Source: Pseudomonas beijingensis (GTDB lineage: Bacteria; Pseudomonadota; Gammaproteobacteria; Pseudomonadales; Pseudomonadaceae). From it: DNA of 64,000 nucleotides. The stretch covers positions 4,716,001 to 4,780,000 of the forward strand of contig NZ_CP117425.1 in assembly GCF_030687295.1 (NCBI RefSeq), read 5' to 3'. The position numbers and the translations under genes were made by a program. Below, in pieces: positions 42,356-52,729 of the stretch (the stretch's first letter is position 1; each line of letters begins with the position of its first letter). Under the pieces are notes generated by a model. It was not told where the DNA came from. It worked only from the letters and a program-made list of their open reading frames with translations, and searched no databases.

Positions 42356-44122
42356 ATGCTCCTACGATCCACTGCCCTCGCTGCGTTGTTCACCTTGGCT
42401 GTCGGCACGGCGACCGCGGCGCCGGAACCGCTGCGCCTGGAAAGTCTGAAACGCTGCGGCGACCTGCTGCAAAGCCAGCACCAGGACTGGTGCCTGACAG
42501 CGCGCGGAATGGGCGATGGAGCGCCGCAACTGAAGCTAGGGGCAAAGGCGATACCCGCAGACACGGTCCAGCGCGAAGGGGAAAACCTGCGCGTGCGCCT
42601 GGACACCGCCGATTACCAAAGCGGCCCGCTTTGGCTGGAGGACGGTCCACGTACCAGCAATGCCGCCTGGCTGACCCTGCGCAACAGTCACGTACTGGCC
42701 GCCGGGCCGGACGAAGTGGCGAAGAACATGGACGGCCTGACCACCTACGTCGACCTGGTCAGCGTGCTGATCGAGGAAGACCGAGATGGCCGTCAGGAAG
42801 CCGAGCGCCTGGCCCACAAGTACGGCGCGAAAGTGGTCGGCAGCATCGCGCCCCTGAACCTGTACCAGCTCCGCCTGCCGGCCAAGGATCTGGTGCAGCG
42901 TGACGCCTTGGTGCTGCGTTTGGGCAGCGAGACCAGCGTGGATGCCGTGGTCATCGAGGAGTCCTCGGCCGAAGAAACCGAACAGGCCCCTGCCCAGCCT
43001 GAAGAACCGAAGAAACCGGCCCTGGACTCCGACGAATGGGCCGCCAACCGCTTTCTCGATGCGGTGAACTACTACCAACGACGCATTCCCGGACGACAAC
43101 CGCCCATCCAGCCGCAACCGGTGCGCATCGGCCTGATCGAGCGCGATGTGGACTTCGACACGACGGATTTCGCGGACTACCTCGGTGCCTGCTCGCCACC
43201 GCGCACCTGTGTCTACGCCCGTGATGCAAACAAACCGGACAACCACGGCACGACTGTCGCCGGCATCCTTGCCGCACGCTGGGACGACAGCGGCAACACC
43301 GGCTTTCTCCGTGGCCTGGACAAGGCCAGCGGTGGCTTCGAGGTCATCGTCGAGCGCAATTCCGATGCCGGGATCACCGCCAACATCGCCGCCTCGGTCA
43401 ACCTCGTGGAAGATGGCGTACGCGTGCTCAATTGGAGCTGGGGCATCCACCGCGTCGGCGCCAAGGATATCAAAGGCGATGACGTCGACTCGTTGCTACG
43501 CTCGGGCCTCGCCATGGGTGGCTACGAAGAACTGCTGGAAGAGTTTTTCCTTTGGCTGCGCAAGGAACATCCCGACGTCATAGTGGTGAATTCCGCCGGC
43601 AATGGATCTTCGTTCTCGGGCAGCGATGAATACCGCCTGCCCTCCTCCTTCATTACCGAACAATTGCTGGTGGTCGGCGGACACCAGCGCAGCGATCACA
43701 CCGGCGTCTCCGTCGACGACCCGGCCTATGCGGTCAAACGTAGCTCCTCGAACATCGACATGCGCGTCGACATCACCGCCGCCGCGTGCGCCCACGCCTC
43801 GACGACCAACGCCGGCCAGGACAGCGCCGTGCACTGCGGCACGTCCTACGCCACGCCCATGGTCGCGGGCCTGTTGGCGGCGATGCTGTCCATCAACCCG
43901 CAACTGCAACCCGAGCAGTTGCGCATGCTGCTACGCCGCAGCGCCATGACCATCGGCGATAACCACGATTTCGAACAGATGGACGCCGAAGACCTCACCG
44001 CGCCCATCCTGCCGTCGGAACGTCGTTACCAACTCAACGATAAAGACGTCGGCCGCTCGGCGCGACTGGACATGCAAAAGGCCCTGGATTTGGCTGCGCA
44101 AAGCCGCGATCGCGTGCGTTGA
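42356..44122 (+). CDS. S8 (subtilisin-family) peptidase with Asp-to-Glu change
   Basis: The 588-residue protein has a Sec signal (MLLRSTALAALFTLAVGTATA), an N-terminal region of about 220 residues ending in an acidic, Pro-rich linker (SSAEETEQAPAQPEEPKKP), then a subtilase domain. His297 (DNHGTTVAGILAA), oxyanion Asn416 (NSAGNGS) and nucleophile Ser497 (GTSYATPMVAGLLA) are in place. The usual catalytic Asp of the first motif is Glu262 (IGLIERDVDF in place of the VxDTG form). It may be of low activity, use Glu, or use a nearby Asp. It should act in the periplasm or outside. Confidence 0.85.
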   Translation: MLLRSTALAALFTLAVGTATAAPEPLRLESLKRCGDLLQSQHQDWCLTARGMGDGAPQLKLGAKAIPADTVQREGENLRVRLDTADYQSGPLWLEDGPRTSNAAWLTLRNSHVLAAGPDEVAKNMDGLTTYVDLVSVLIEEDRDGRQEAERLAHKYGAKVVGSIAPLNLYQLRLPAKDLVQRDALVLRLGSETSVDAVVIEESSAEETEQAPAQPEEPKKPALDSDEWAANRFLDAVNYYQRRIPGRQPPIQPQPVRIGLIERDVDFDTTDFADYLGACSPPRTCVYARDANKPDNHGTTVAGILAARWDDSGNTGFLRGLDKASGGFEVIVERNSDAGITANIAASVNLVEDGVRVLNWSWGIHRVGAKDIKGDDVDSLLRSGLAMGGYEELLEEFFLWLRKEHPDVIVVNSAGNGSSFSGSDEYRLPSSFITEQLLVVGGHQRSDHTGVSVDDPAYAVKRSSSNIDMRVDITAAACAHASTTNAGQDSAVHCGTSYATPMVAGLLAAMLSINPQLQPEQLRMLLRRSAMTIGDNHDFEQMDAEDLTAPILPSERRYQLNDKDVGRSARLDMQKALDLAAQSRDRVR

Positions 44123-44187
44123 AAGTCAGGTGGACTGCACCAGCCAAAAAAAAGCAGGGGCTGGGCCGCTGTGCCGGAAGGTCACGG

Positions 44188-44901
44188 CTAACTCAAGACC
44201 ATGTCTGCCTCGCGCGGGCAAAACCACCCATGCATCAGCCCCGCCTGGAAGAACTGCACCGGAGCCTCGAACCCGGCCGTCTCGATGAGGGCGGCGACCT
44301 GCTGTGGCGGCAGTATAGCCACGTCTCGGGCGTAGGCAGCACGGGCTCTCTCCAGCATTTGCGGCTCGACGCCTGCAGAGGACATCAATGTCATCCAGTT
44401 GCGTAACAACGCCTCATACGCCGGTGAATCGATGTCAGCGGCGAGATCGACGGATGCCAGTACTCCGCCCGGCTTAAGCCGACGGGCGATCTCGTGGAAG
44501 AACGCGATGCGTGCTTGTGGCTCGAGCAAAAACTGAGACACCAGAAAGCAGGTAGCACCGTCATGGCCAGGCTCGGCAGGCAGCGAGTCGAGGTAACCTT
44601 GGTGAAAGCTGCAACGCGAAAGGAAGCCTCCTTGTACCGCTTTCTGCCGGCAGATATCGAGCATGGTGCCCGAGGGGTCGAGGGCAGTGAAATGCCAACC
44701 GGGGCAGCGCTTGGCCAGGTGGGCCAGTTCCGCACCGGTGCCCACGCCGACACAGAGAATCCGGGCATTTTCCGGTAACTCAGCGAAGAGAGCATCAAGC
44801 AAGGTGTACAGGGCGTCACGAATGGGTGCCATCCCCGCCCATTGCTTATCGTAGCCGGCTGCCTGCTGGTCGAATAAGGCCTTGAGTTCTTCATCGCGCA
44901 T
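44188..44901 (-). CDS. Class I SAM-dependent methyltransferase
   Basis: The 237-residue protein has motif I ILCVGVGTGAELAHL and FTALDPSGTMLDICRQK. The start at 44901 has AAGGAAGGTGCTCC upstream. Substrate unknown; related to the methyltransferase at 39368-40084. Confidence 0.85.
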   Translation of the reverse strand: MRDEELKALFDQQAAGYDKQWAGMAPIRDALYTLLDALFAELPENARILCVGVGTGAELAHLAKRCPGWHFTALDPSGTMLDICRQKAVQGGFLSRCSFHQGYLDSLPAEPGHDGATCFLVSQFLLEPQARIAFFHEIARRLKPGGVLASVDLAADIDSPAYEALLRNWMTLMSSAGVEPQMLERARAAYARDVAILPPQQVAALIETAGFEAPVQFFQAGLMHGWFCPREADMVLS

Positions 44902-44972
44902 GGAGCACCTTCCTTTTCGTCGTGATGGGATGTACCGCGATGGATGCGGCGACGTCCAGTATCCCAGGGCTG

Positions 44973-45516
44973 TCAAGTCCCACCGGTGGTTCGGTAGGTG
45001 GATTGCACCAATCCCGAAGGAAAGCTGCGGCTGGATACGAGTTTCAAATCCAGATCCCGCTCAAGCCCGCCAAACAATGGCCGCCCTGAGCCAATCAACA
45101 CGGGGATGGTAGTGAGCACCATATCGGTGACCAACCCCTTCGCGCAGGAACGACTGCACCACCCGCCCACCATCTACATAGACACGCTGCACGCCTTGGC
45201 CCTCCAGCTCCGTCAGCAATTCCTTGGGGGCCAGGTTGGAAAAACGCAACTTGCCCTTCAACGCCTCGGGCACCGGCGATTCGGCCAACTGTTCGGACAG
45301 CACCACCACGGGCCGGTCGTAGAACCAGGTGTCGAAAGTCCGCACCTTCTCATAGCTCCCGCGGCCCATCACGATGACGTCCTTGTCGGCAATGAAAGCT
45401 GAATAGCCGTGGTCCTCGGAGGGGTCGTCGCGCTGTAGAAGCCAGTCGATGTCACCGTCGGGCCGGGCGATGAAGCCATCCAGGCTAGTGGCGATGAAGA
45501 CATGGACGGTAGGCAT
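44973..45516 (-). pseudogene. Dihydrofolate-reductase-family (RibD-C-like) protein, frameshifted
   Basis: The frame starts MPTVHVFIATSLDGFIA and includes KDVIVMGRGSYEKV and RVYVDGGRVVQSFLREG. It then breaks at a CCCC run on the plus strand (45135-45138), where one extra base shifts it. The expected continuation (LVTDMVLTTIPVLIGSG, ERDLDLKLVSSRSF) is present in the next frame to 44973. Members are small NADPH-dependent reductases of unknown substrate. All family residues seem kept, so the break may be a sequence error. Confidence 0.75.
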
Positions 45517-45661
45517 TGGGGGGCTCCTTGGTCGTAATGGGTGTGGGGGTGTGATCGTGAGGTGAATGGTATCGATTCAGATGCGGATCGAATGTTTGAT
45601 CAGGCGGCGGTTTCGGCCAAAAGCATGAAGGTTTGCCTGGACACGAACGCACCCGGCTTGC

Positions 45662-45946
45662 TCAGCGACGCCACACCCGTCCGTCATCGCTCACCACCCA
45701 AGGTGATTGATCAGCAAGAATACGCACCCCGCCGACCCAACGCTCTGCTGGCGCGTAATCGAGCCAGTTGATATGTCCGCGCAGCATTTGCTCGCCCAAG
45801 ACAGTAATACGAACAAGGCGCCTCTGCCATTCGCCTCCCGACTGTTCGTACACCAGGGGATATGGCGCATCGATCAACGGTCGTAGCAGCGCATGGAACA
45901 TCTCCTCACCGAGCGAGCGTCGTTGCAACCAGAGCCAGGGGAGCAA
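45662..45946 (-). pseudogene. C-terminal remnant of a DUF1835-like protein
   Basis: About 95 residues (LVRITVLGEQMLRGHINWL, APAERWVGGVRI, ending GRVWRR) resemble the end of DUF1835-type proteins. The frame opens after a TGA without a start codon that has a ribosome site, and no N-terminal half is found upstream. It is most likely a gene fragment. Assignment is tentative. Confidence 0.45.
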
Positions 45947-46270
45947 GCTAGCAGTGGATCAGCTACTGCCCTGGCAATTTGAAGCGTGCCGGCCATAAGG
46001 CTGAAAACCGCCATCGCCCGTTTTTGATTGTGTTCAGACTTCGGATTTTTGGAATAACTCTGCGAGGCTTCGAACATACGCGACCAGGCCCTCTTCATAG
46101 GGTTCCTTTGTCGGATCTGGCTGGCGACCTATTTCAGGCAATAAAGCCGCAGAAGACATCCGTCCTCGTATCCCTTCAGGTGTGATGTGTTCAGATATCG
46201 CCGAATGGCATCTTCGATTCAATTCACCGATTGAAGGAAAGCTAATCGTTACTGAATATACAAAGCCGGA
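45947..46270. other. Spacer without a recognised gene
   Basis: The 324 bases hold one open frame on the minus strand at 46034-46222 (62 codons) without a ribosome site or a recognisable family. No repeat or RNA was seen. Confidence 0.4.
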
Positions 46271-47519
46271 TCAAATGTGCAGCGCCGGCCTGACCTGGGC
46301 ACCGCCACCAGCAGAAGGAACCCGGACACGCCACGCAATCAGCAACGCGGCCAGCAGCATCAGCACGGCCGCCGCTACGAATACGCCCGCGCTGCCACCG
46401 AGGCTGAACATCGCACCGCCAGCGGCGGCGCCTGTTGCGATGGCCGACTGCACAGAGGCCACCACCATCCCCCCGGCGCTTTCCGCCTGATCAGGTATTG
46501 CGCTGGCGACCCAGTTCGACCACGCCACCGGCACACCACCAAAGGCCAGTCCCCAGACCGCCAGCAGTACCACTTGCCCCGGCACCGAGGCCGGCAACAG
46601 CACCAACGCCAGTGCGGCAACGCCCACCAGCGCGGGCATCAACACCAAGGTGGCCAGAGGATGACGCTCAAGCAGCCACCCGGCCAACAGCGTGCCGCCG
46701 AAGTTCGCCACACCGAAACCCCAGCAGCATCAGTGACAGCCCTTGCGGGCCGATGCCGGTAGTGCCCTCGAGGAATGGCCGAACATAGGTGAACATCGCG
46801 AAATGGCCGCTGTGCACCAGCACACAACCGAACATACCCATGGCGATGCCCGGGCGTCGCAACACTTCGAGTACGGTGCGCAGGCGTGCCGGCGTGCGCG
46901 GCGCAAGGCGCGGCAGCGTGAACGACTGGAAAGCCAGGGTCACCACACCGACCGCCGCCGCTGCAAAGAACGCGCTGCGCCAGCCATATAAGCCGCCCAG
47001 GTAACTGCCCAGCGGGACCGCAACCACCGTCCCGACGGCAATGCCGCTGAAAATAATCGAGAGCGCTCGGGGCAACAACGCCCCCGGTACCAAGCGCATC
47101 GCCACCGCTGCCGCCATGCTCCAGAATCCGCCGAGGGCGATACCCAGCAAGATACGCATCACCAATAGCACCGCGAAACTGGAGGAAACGGCGACCAGAA
47201 GATTGGATGCGATCATCAACGTGGAAAAACCCAGCAGCACCCAGCGGCGGTCGATACCGCGGGTCAGGCCTGGCACCAACAAGCCCGCGAACAGTGCCAC
47301 GGCTGTCACCGTTACCGCCTGTCCCGCCAGCGCTTCGGACACGCCCAGATCGGTAGCCATCGGCGTCAACAGGCTGGCCGGAAGGTACTCAGCGGTGAGC
47401 AATCCGAACACACCCATTGCCAACGAGAACACTGCCATCCACGCAGGGGTTGCAGGCTCTGCATCCAGCCCGACGCCGGGCCGGCTGTCAGATACGGCAT
47501 TACAAACACAGTCAGTCAT
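46271..47519 (-). pseudogene. MFS transporter (drug/sugar efflux type), frameshifted
   Basis: The first 270 residues (MTDCVCNAVSDSRPG..., FGLLTAEYLPASLLTPM, VPGLTRGIDRRWVLLGF) are the start of a 12-helix major facilitator of the AraJ/YdhP efflux group. The frame shifts at a CCCC run on the plus strand (46719-46722): without one base, LSLMLLGF would run on to GVANFGGTLLAGWLLERHPL, which continues to 46271. Everything else looks intact. It is divergent from the AraC gene at 47622, its probable regulator. Confidence 0.8.
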
Positions 47520-47621
47520 TGCAAGGATCTCCCAATCTTAATCGCGACCCGCAGTCTAGGCGCGGGAATCTGGATGATCTATGATCGAAAACCTCGATTT
47601 CTTGACTGAAACACCTGAACA

Positions 47622-48590
47622 ATGCCTACCGATCAGTTTGCCCTCTCCTCGGATCTCATCAATGAGCTGCTGCGCGGTATGCGCCTGCGTGGCGTCGAAT
47701 ACCGACGTATCCAAGCCGGTCCAGCCTTCGGCCTGGGCTTCGCTGACAAACCCGGGCATGCGTGGTTCCACTTCCTGGCGGTCGGCAATGCAGTGCTGCG
47801 GATGGAGGACGGGACAACGTACGCGCTGTCTGCCGGCAACGCCGTATTCATCGCCCATGGCGCGGCTCACCAACTGCTTTCCCATACGGACGTGCCTGTT
47901 CAGGACGTCGACCGTTTGGATGGCGCCCCCCTCGGTGATGCCGTCAGCGCGGTGGAGACCGGAGCCGATGCAGGCCCCACGCCGAGCACCCTTTTGTTCA
48001 GTGGCTGCATGGAATTTGAACTGGGCAGTATCCATGGCCTTGGCCGGCTGATGCCGGGTCTGATGCTGATCGATGCCGGCGGCCAGCGTTATCCCGGGCT
48101 GGTGCCAATCCTGACCACCATGGAACGCGAGGTCAGCGCCGCACGTATCGGCTTCGCCGGCATCCTCGCGCGTCTGGCCGACGTGGTGGCCGCCATGGTC
48201 GTCCGCGGCTGGGTGGAGTGCGCCTGCGGTAATGCCTCTGGCCTGGTCGCCGCATTGCGCGATCCACGCTTGGCCGGTGCGCTTCTCGCGCTCCATCAAC
48301 AACCGGGGCGCGACTGGACCGTTGCGCAACTGGCGGAGCAATGCAATACCTCGCGCTCGGTCTTCGCGGACCGTTTCCAGGTGACGATTGGCATGGCCCC
48401 GCTGCGCTACGTCACCGAACTGCGGATGCGGCTTGCGAGCCAGTGGCTGACGCTCGAAAGGCTGCCGATTGAAGAGGTGGCGCAGCGCTTGGGCTACACC
48501 TCTCAGGCCGCGTTCAGTCGCGCATTCAAGCGCATTACGGGCAAGACGCCTGGGTTAAGTCGTCAGTCGAGGCCGTCCGCTGTTCGCTGA
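47622..48590 (+). CDS. AraC-family regulator with cupin domain
   Basis: The 322-residue protein has an N-terminal cupin-like sensor (GHAWFHFLAVGNAVLRMEDG, AHGAAHQLL). A C-terminal double HTH follows: first helix-turn-helix DWTVAQLAEQCNTSRSVFAD, second IEEVAQRLGYTSQAAFSRAF. It is divergent from the frameshifted MFS gene with about 100 bases between, as is common for regulator-efflux pairs. Confidence 0.85.
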   Translation: MPTDQFALSSDLINELLRGMRLRGVEYRRIQAGPAFGLGFADKPGHAWFHFLAVGNAVLRMEDGTTYALSAGNAVFIAHGAAHQLLSHTDVPVQDVDRLDGAPLGDAVSAVETGADAGPTPSTLLFSGCMEFELGSIHGLGRLMPGLMLIDAGGQRYPGLVPILTTMEREVSAARIGFAGILARLADVVAAMVVRGWVECACGNASGLVAALRDPRLAGALLALHQQPGRDWTVAQLAEQCNTSRSVFADRFQVTIGMAPLRYVTELRMRLASQWLTLERLPIEEVAQRLGYTSQAAFSRAFKRITGKTPGLSRQSRPSAVR

Positions 48591-48670
48591 AGCCGAGCGA
48601 GAGTGGTGGGTGAGCCATATGAACGGCTTTGCGCTGTTGGGGGCATTTGGTGGTTTTCGGCCAGAAGCGG

Positions 48671-49525
48671 TCATTCGTTCAGGCCGCTCCAGGTCTTGCC
48701 TTCATCGCTGAGCCTCACTGCTTCCGCGACTTTTCTAGGGTCGAAACCGATCCACTCGATAAGCCGGCGCAGCAAGCCCGGGGCTTTCGCGACCAGCCCC
48801 TGGCTTCTTGGCACCGTCACCAGATCATGCCGCTGCTCAATGCACTCCACCAGGGCGGCTACCACCTGCTCCAGCGCAACAAACTGCCAGATCCCCCGAT
48901 GGTTGTTCCAAACCAGGGTAGAAGACGGCCCATCGATGACCGCCTCCATCATCGGCGTTTGGAAGAAAGTCGGGTGGAACGAGCCGACGCCAACGCCATG
49001 CTGACGAAGCTCCAGGCGCAAGCTGTCACACAGGGCCCAGACTCCGGCCTTGCTGGCGGTGTAGGCCGTATTCAACGGCGAATGGACGAAAGCCGCCATG
49101 GACGAGATGGCCAGTAGATAGCCCTGGCGCGCCTTCACATAGGGCAGCGCAGCGCGGAAGGCGCGCGCCACGCCGTTGAGGTTGATATCGATGACCCGCT
49201 CAAACGTGGCGGGGTCAATGTACTCCAGGGCGACCACCGAGCTAACACCAGCACCGGCGACCACTACATCAATTGCGCCGAAATGCTGCGCGGCCTCCTT
49301 CAGCGCTGTTTCCAGACTCTCAATTGAGCGCACGTTGGCCACCCAACCGGCAGCGACATCGGGCCCGCCCAGGGTGACAGCCATGGCATTCAGGCTATCC
49401 GGATCGAGATCCAGCAAGACCAGCTTCGCGCCTTTGTCGCGCAGGGCCTGCGCGGCGGCCCTGCCGAGACCACCGGTGGCACCAGTGATGGCGATGACGC
49501 GGTCGTTCAGTGAATAGTTTTTCAT
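48671..49525 (-). CDS. Short-chain dehydrogenase/reductase (second SDR of operon)
   Basis: The 284-residue protein has the NAD(P) motif TGATGGLG, the NAG-like AGAG, and Ser-Tyr-Lys catalytic residues in ISSMAAF and YTASK. It is the last gene of the hydrolase-SDR-SDR operon, 28 bases after the previous stop. Substrate unknown. Confidence 0.88.
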   Translation of the reverse strand: MKNYSLNDRVIAITGATGGLGRAAAQALRDKGAKLVLLDLDPDSLNAMAVTLGGPDVAAGWVANVRSIESLETALKEAAQHFGAIDVVVAGAGVSSVVALEYIDPATFERVIDINLNGVARAFRAALPYVKARQGYLLAISSMAAFVHSPLNTAYTASKAGVWALCDSLRLELRQHGVGVGSFHPTFFQTPMMEAVIDGPSSTLVWNNHRGIWQFVALEQVVAALVECIEQRHDLVTVPRSQGLVAKAPGLLRRLIEWIGFDPRKVAEAVRLSDEGKTWSGLNE

Positions 49526-49553
49526 GGGTGAACCTTAAGCAAGTAGTGGGGCA

Positions 49554-50414
49554 TCAACCTGGGGTCTGGTTGCGAACAGCCTCTTCCAACTGGTGGAGCA
49601 ACCGTTGCAGGCTGGCATGGCGTGCCAGATGCCAGTCGGTGAAAACGTTGAACAGGCCGCGCATCAGGGAGATGGGCGCCCAGCGAGCCGGTACAACGAT
49701 GCGCGGCTGGCGCTTTTGCAGACCGCGCACCACGCCACATGCCACCTGTTCCGGTGCAATCGCCCGGTGCAGGAAAGCCGGCAATAGGGTCTCGTTCATC
49801 TGGGTGGCGATAGCGTTGCCGCCGAAGGCGACTTTGGCGATGGCGGTCGCCGTCCAGCCGGGATAGAGCACGCTGGCGCTGGCCCCGGTCGCACCCAACT
49901 CGGCGCGCAGCGAGCGGGCCAGCGACTCCACCGCCGCCTTGCTCGCGGCATAGGGGGCGTTGGCCATGCCGTTCAAGTAGGCATAGGTCGATGACGTGAC
50001 CAGCACCTGGCCCCCGTTGCGCACGACCTCCGGCAGTGCGGCACGCATCGTGTGCCACACACCCAACAGATCCACCTCAATGATGCGGCGGAACTCCGTT
50101 TCGTCGCAGGTGCGTAGGGTCGCCGGTACGCCCCGCCAGGAGATGCCGGCATTGGCGAAGGCCACATCGAGACGGCCGAAGCGCTCGACTGCTTGGCGTA
50201 CCACTGCCTTCGCCGCCTCGGCGTCGGTGACGTCGAACGCCAGCGGCAACACGCGTTGGCTGTTGAACTCCTGGGCCAGCTTGCTCACCGCGTCCTGCGA
50301 GGTATCGGTCAACACCAGGCTGGCGCCCTGCACATACAGTTCGCGTGCACTGGCGGCGCCAATTCCGCCCGCTGCGCCGGTGATCAGCACCACTTTGCCT
50401 TGAAGGTCGTACAT
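49554..50414 (-). CDS. Short-chain dehydrogenase/reductase (first SDR of operon)
   Basis: The 286-residue protein starts MYDLQGKVVLITGAAGGIG and has NAG, SSTYAY and YAASK for the cofactor and catalytic sites. It starts four bases after the hydrolase stop, so it is coupled. The C-terminal region (FNVFTDWHLARHASLQRLL) extends the usual fold. Confidence 0.88.
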   Translation of the reverse strand: MYDLQGKVVLITGAAGGIGAASARELYVQGASLVLTDTSQDAVSKLAQEFNSQRVLPLAFDVTDAEAAKAVVRQAVERFGRLDVAFANAGISWRGVPATLRTCDETEFRRIIEVDLLGVWHTMRAALPEVVRNGGQVLVTSSTYAYLNGMANAPYAASKAAVESLARSLRAELGATGASASVLYPGWTATAIAKVAFGGNAIATQMNETLLPAFLHRAIAPEQVACGVVRGLQKRQPRIVVPARWAPISLMRGLFNVFTDWHLARHASLQRLLHQLEEAVRNQTPG

Positions 50415-50418
50415 ATTC

Positions 50419-51339
50419 TTATCTCTTGGTTGGGATGCTTGGCACGTTGCGTTTGAGGAAGTCGAGTTGGTCACCCACCACCTGCTCGAAGGCTTCGCCC
50501 ACATAAATATCGAAGTGCCCATGGGCATAGCGCTTGATCTCATGGCGTGGCGCGCGCCGAGCGTGACGCAGCGTCCGCTTCGCCGGTGCCACGCTGTCGG
50601 GATCACACACGCAAAACAACACGGGGGCCTGGATACGGGGCGTACTGCGCCCGGGGTAGTAGCAAATGATGTCCAAGGCAAAGCGCGCGGCGGCCTCTTT
50701 GCGGATACGCGTACCTGGAGGGATCAGCCCGTTATAGCCACTCCAGGCATCCGGCGAAGTCATGAATGCCGTATCGCCAGGTTGACCGGCAAGCGGCACC
50801 AGAATGGGTTTGGCGCCGAACCACGAGCCGATACGATCGGCCAAGGCCAGCACGGTGAGGCGAAGTGACACCAGCGGTTCGGAGGCAAGACTGGAGCTCA
50901 GGCCGTCGGTGAAGGGACATTGGGAGATGACAGCGGCCACCCTGGCATCGTCGGCGGCAGTGGCCAGCACGTGGCCGCCACCGAACGAGGTGCCCCAGAT
51001 AACCACCAGCTGCGGGTCCACATCCGCGAGGCTGCGGGCGTGATCTATCGCGGCTTTCCAGTCGTCGAGCTGGCGGTTGATATCCAGCAGTTGGCGTGGC
51101 TCGCCCTCGCTATCGCCGAAGTGGCGATAGTCGAACACTAGACAGGCGTAGCCGGCGGCGGCGAAGCGTTCGGCAAAGGCAGGCAGACGCATCTTGCGCG
51201 TCCCGCCAAGCCCATGCGCCATCACCACCACCGGGAAAGGTCCGGCACCCAGTGGGCGGTAAAAGTCGGCAACGCAACGCGAGCCGCTGGAGAAGAACTG
51301 GATGATCGTTGGTGCCAGAAGATCGGTGATCGTGTTCAT
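50419..51339 (-). CDS. Alpha/beta hydrolase
   Basis: The 306-residue protein has oxyanion region MAHGLGGTRKM, nucleophile elbow GTSFGGGH with the Ser, and a late His in YAHGHFDIYVG. Typical acid residue lies in VCDPDSVAP. The size and DUF1100-like form suggest an esterase or C-C hydrolase. First gene of an operon with two SDRs, facing an AraC-type regulator. Start 51339 is chosen for the conserved beginning; a 12-residue longer form is possible. Confidence 0.82.
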   Translation of the reverse strand: MNTITDLLAPTIIQFFSSGSRCVADFYRPLGAGPFPVVVMAHGLGGTRKMRLPAFAERFAAAGYACLVFDYRHFGDSEGEPRQLLDINRQLDDWKAAIDHARSLADVDPQLVVIWGTSFGGGHVLATAADDARVAAVISQCPFTDGLSSSLASEPLVSLRLTVLALADRIGSWFGAKPILVPLAGQPGDTAFMTSPDAWSGYNGLIPPGTRIRKEAAARFALDIICYYPGRSTPRIQAPVLFCVCDPDSVAPAKRTLRHARRAPRHEIKRYAHGHFDIYVGEAFEQVVGDQLDFLKRNVPSIPTKR

Positions 51340-51472
51340 GAACGGCATCCGCTGCAATGGCTGGAGTGCCGTCATTTTCGGCCGCTGCCGTTAGAAAGAC
51401 TTGACGGTATCCGACGACTCGCTTGACACTTTGCGCCAAACAACAAAAGGCCAACCCACCCAAAGAGGCCCG

Positions 51473-52489
51473 ATGAGCCAGCCTTTGTATAGGCGAGTGG
51501 TGCCCGAGACCTACGTGCAACTGCTCTATGAATACCTGGAGGCGCTCGGTCATGAGCCCGAGTCGGTACTTGGCCAGCCCTGGCCCACACCTGCCCAAGA
51601 GGGTGGCGGCGGCGTTGACGTGGAATGCTGGGATCGCCTGCTGGTGACAGCGGCGCGAATGTTGGGCGATCCACTGTTAGGGCTGCACCTCGGTCAAACC
51701 ATCAGCGCGCGGCATATCGGTGTGCTCGGATCGGTGCTGCTGGCCTGCGGAAATCTCGGTACAGCTCTGCAACGCCTGGAGCGCTACATTCGCCTGGTGT
51801 ACGACGTCATTCCCATGACTCGCCGCGACGGCGACGGCTGGTTCGAACTGGCTTGGGATGTCAGCCAGTACCAGCCCGGCCCCTTGGTGAACGAAACCGG
51901 TATGGTTGCCATAGTGCAGTTCTGCCGTGCCCTAGTGCGCGGCACGGCCAACCCGTTGCGGATTGATTTCAATCATCCTGCCCCCCTCGACATCAGCCCG
52001 TACGAAGCCTTCTTCGGTTGCCCGGTACGCTTCGGTCAGGCCGAGGCGGTCCTGCGCTTCTCCGCGCAACTGATTGAACTGCCCTTTAAAAGTCCCGACC
52101 CGGCGCTGGTCTCCCTGTTGGAACAACATGCGGATCGCCTGCTGACCCAGTTGCCACAGCAGGATGAGATCGTAGAACAGCTGCGCAAGGCCATCACCCG
52201 TGCCTTGCGCGAAGGTGAGCCGAACATAGAGCGGATAAGCCCCCAACTGCGCATCTCCTCACGCACGCTACAGCGCCGTCTACAAGAAGCCGGCACCAGC
52301 TTTCGCCATGAACTGAACCTGGTCCGCCACGAACTGGCGCTGTCGTACCTGCGCGATCCACGCCTGCAAATCGTGGATATCGCCATGCTGCTGGGCTATT
52401 CGGAGCACAGCGCCTTCACTCGCGCCTTCAAGGATTGGAGCGGAAGGTCGCCCCATGAGGCCAGGCAACTCAATCCGGAGAATTACTGA
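51473..52489 (+). CDS. AraC-family regulator (arabinose-binding-like N-domain)
   Basis: The 338-residue protein starts MSQPLYRRVVPETYVQLL. Its N-terminal domain (about 200 residues, GLHLGQTISARHIGVLGSVL) is of the kind found in OruR-like regulators. The C-terminal HTH pair is seen in ISPQLRISSRTLQRRLQEAG and IVDIAMLLGYSEHSAFTRAF. AAGAGG precedes the ATG. It is divergent from the hydrolase-SDR-SDR operon and likely controls it. Confidence 0.87.
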   Translation: MSQPLYRRVVPETYVQLLYEYLEALGHEPESVLGQPWPTPAQEGGGGVDVECWDRLLVTAARMLGDPLLGLHLGQTISARHIGVLGSVLLACGNLGTALQRLERYIRLVYDVIPMTRRDGDGWFELAWDVSQYQPGPLVNETGMVAIVQFCRALVRGTANPLRIDFNHPAPLDISPYEAFFGCPVRFGQAEAVLRFSAQLIELPFKSPDPALVSLLEQHADRLLTQLPQQDEIVEQLRKAITRALREGEPNIERISPQLRISSRTLQRRLQEAGTSFRHELNLVRHELALSYLRDPRLQIVDIAMLLGYSEHSAFTRAFKDWSGRSPHEARQLNPENY

Positions 52490-52729
52490 GGGGGAAGTGC
52501 GCGGAATTAAGGGATCCCTCAGGGACATGACCCGCCTTCTTACTAGCGGCAAAACACTTCATAAGGTGTACTGCGCGCACCATGCGACAGACCCACACAT
52601 GCTGTGGTGCACACAGCCCCCCTTACACGATAGCGTCTTCTCTTGAGTTTGATGCCGGCCTTCGATTAGATATGAGGCGTAAACGTTGTGACGTGAATAG
52701 CACCATAAAACACAGGGGAGTAGCACTAA

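Noticed and set aside
45061..45516. Short DHFR-like protein ending at 45061 as a real complete gene
   Set aside because: The conserved C-terminal part is present in the next frame, so the short form is a frameshift product.
46034..46222. A 62-codon open frame on the minus strand
   Set aside because: No ribosome site, no family likeness and it lies in a region with gene fragments; not supported as a gene.
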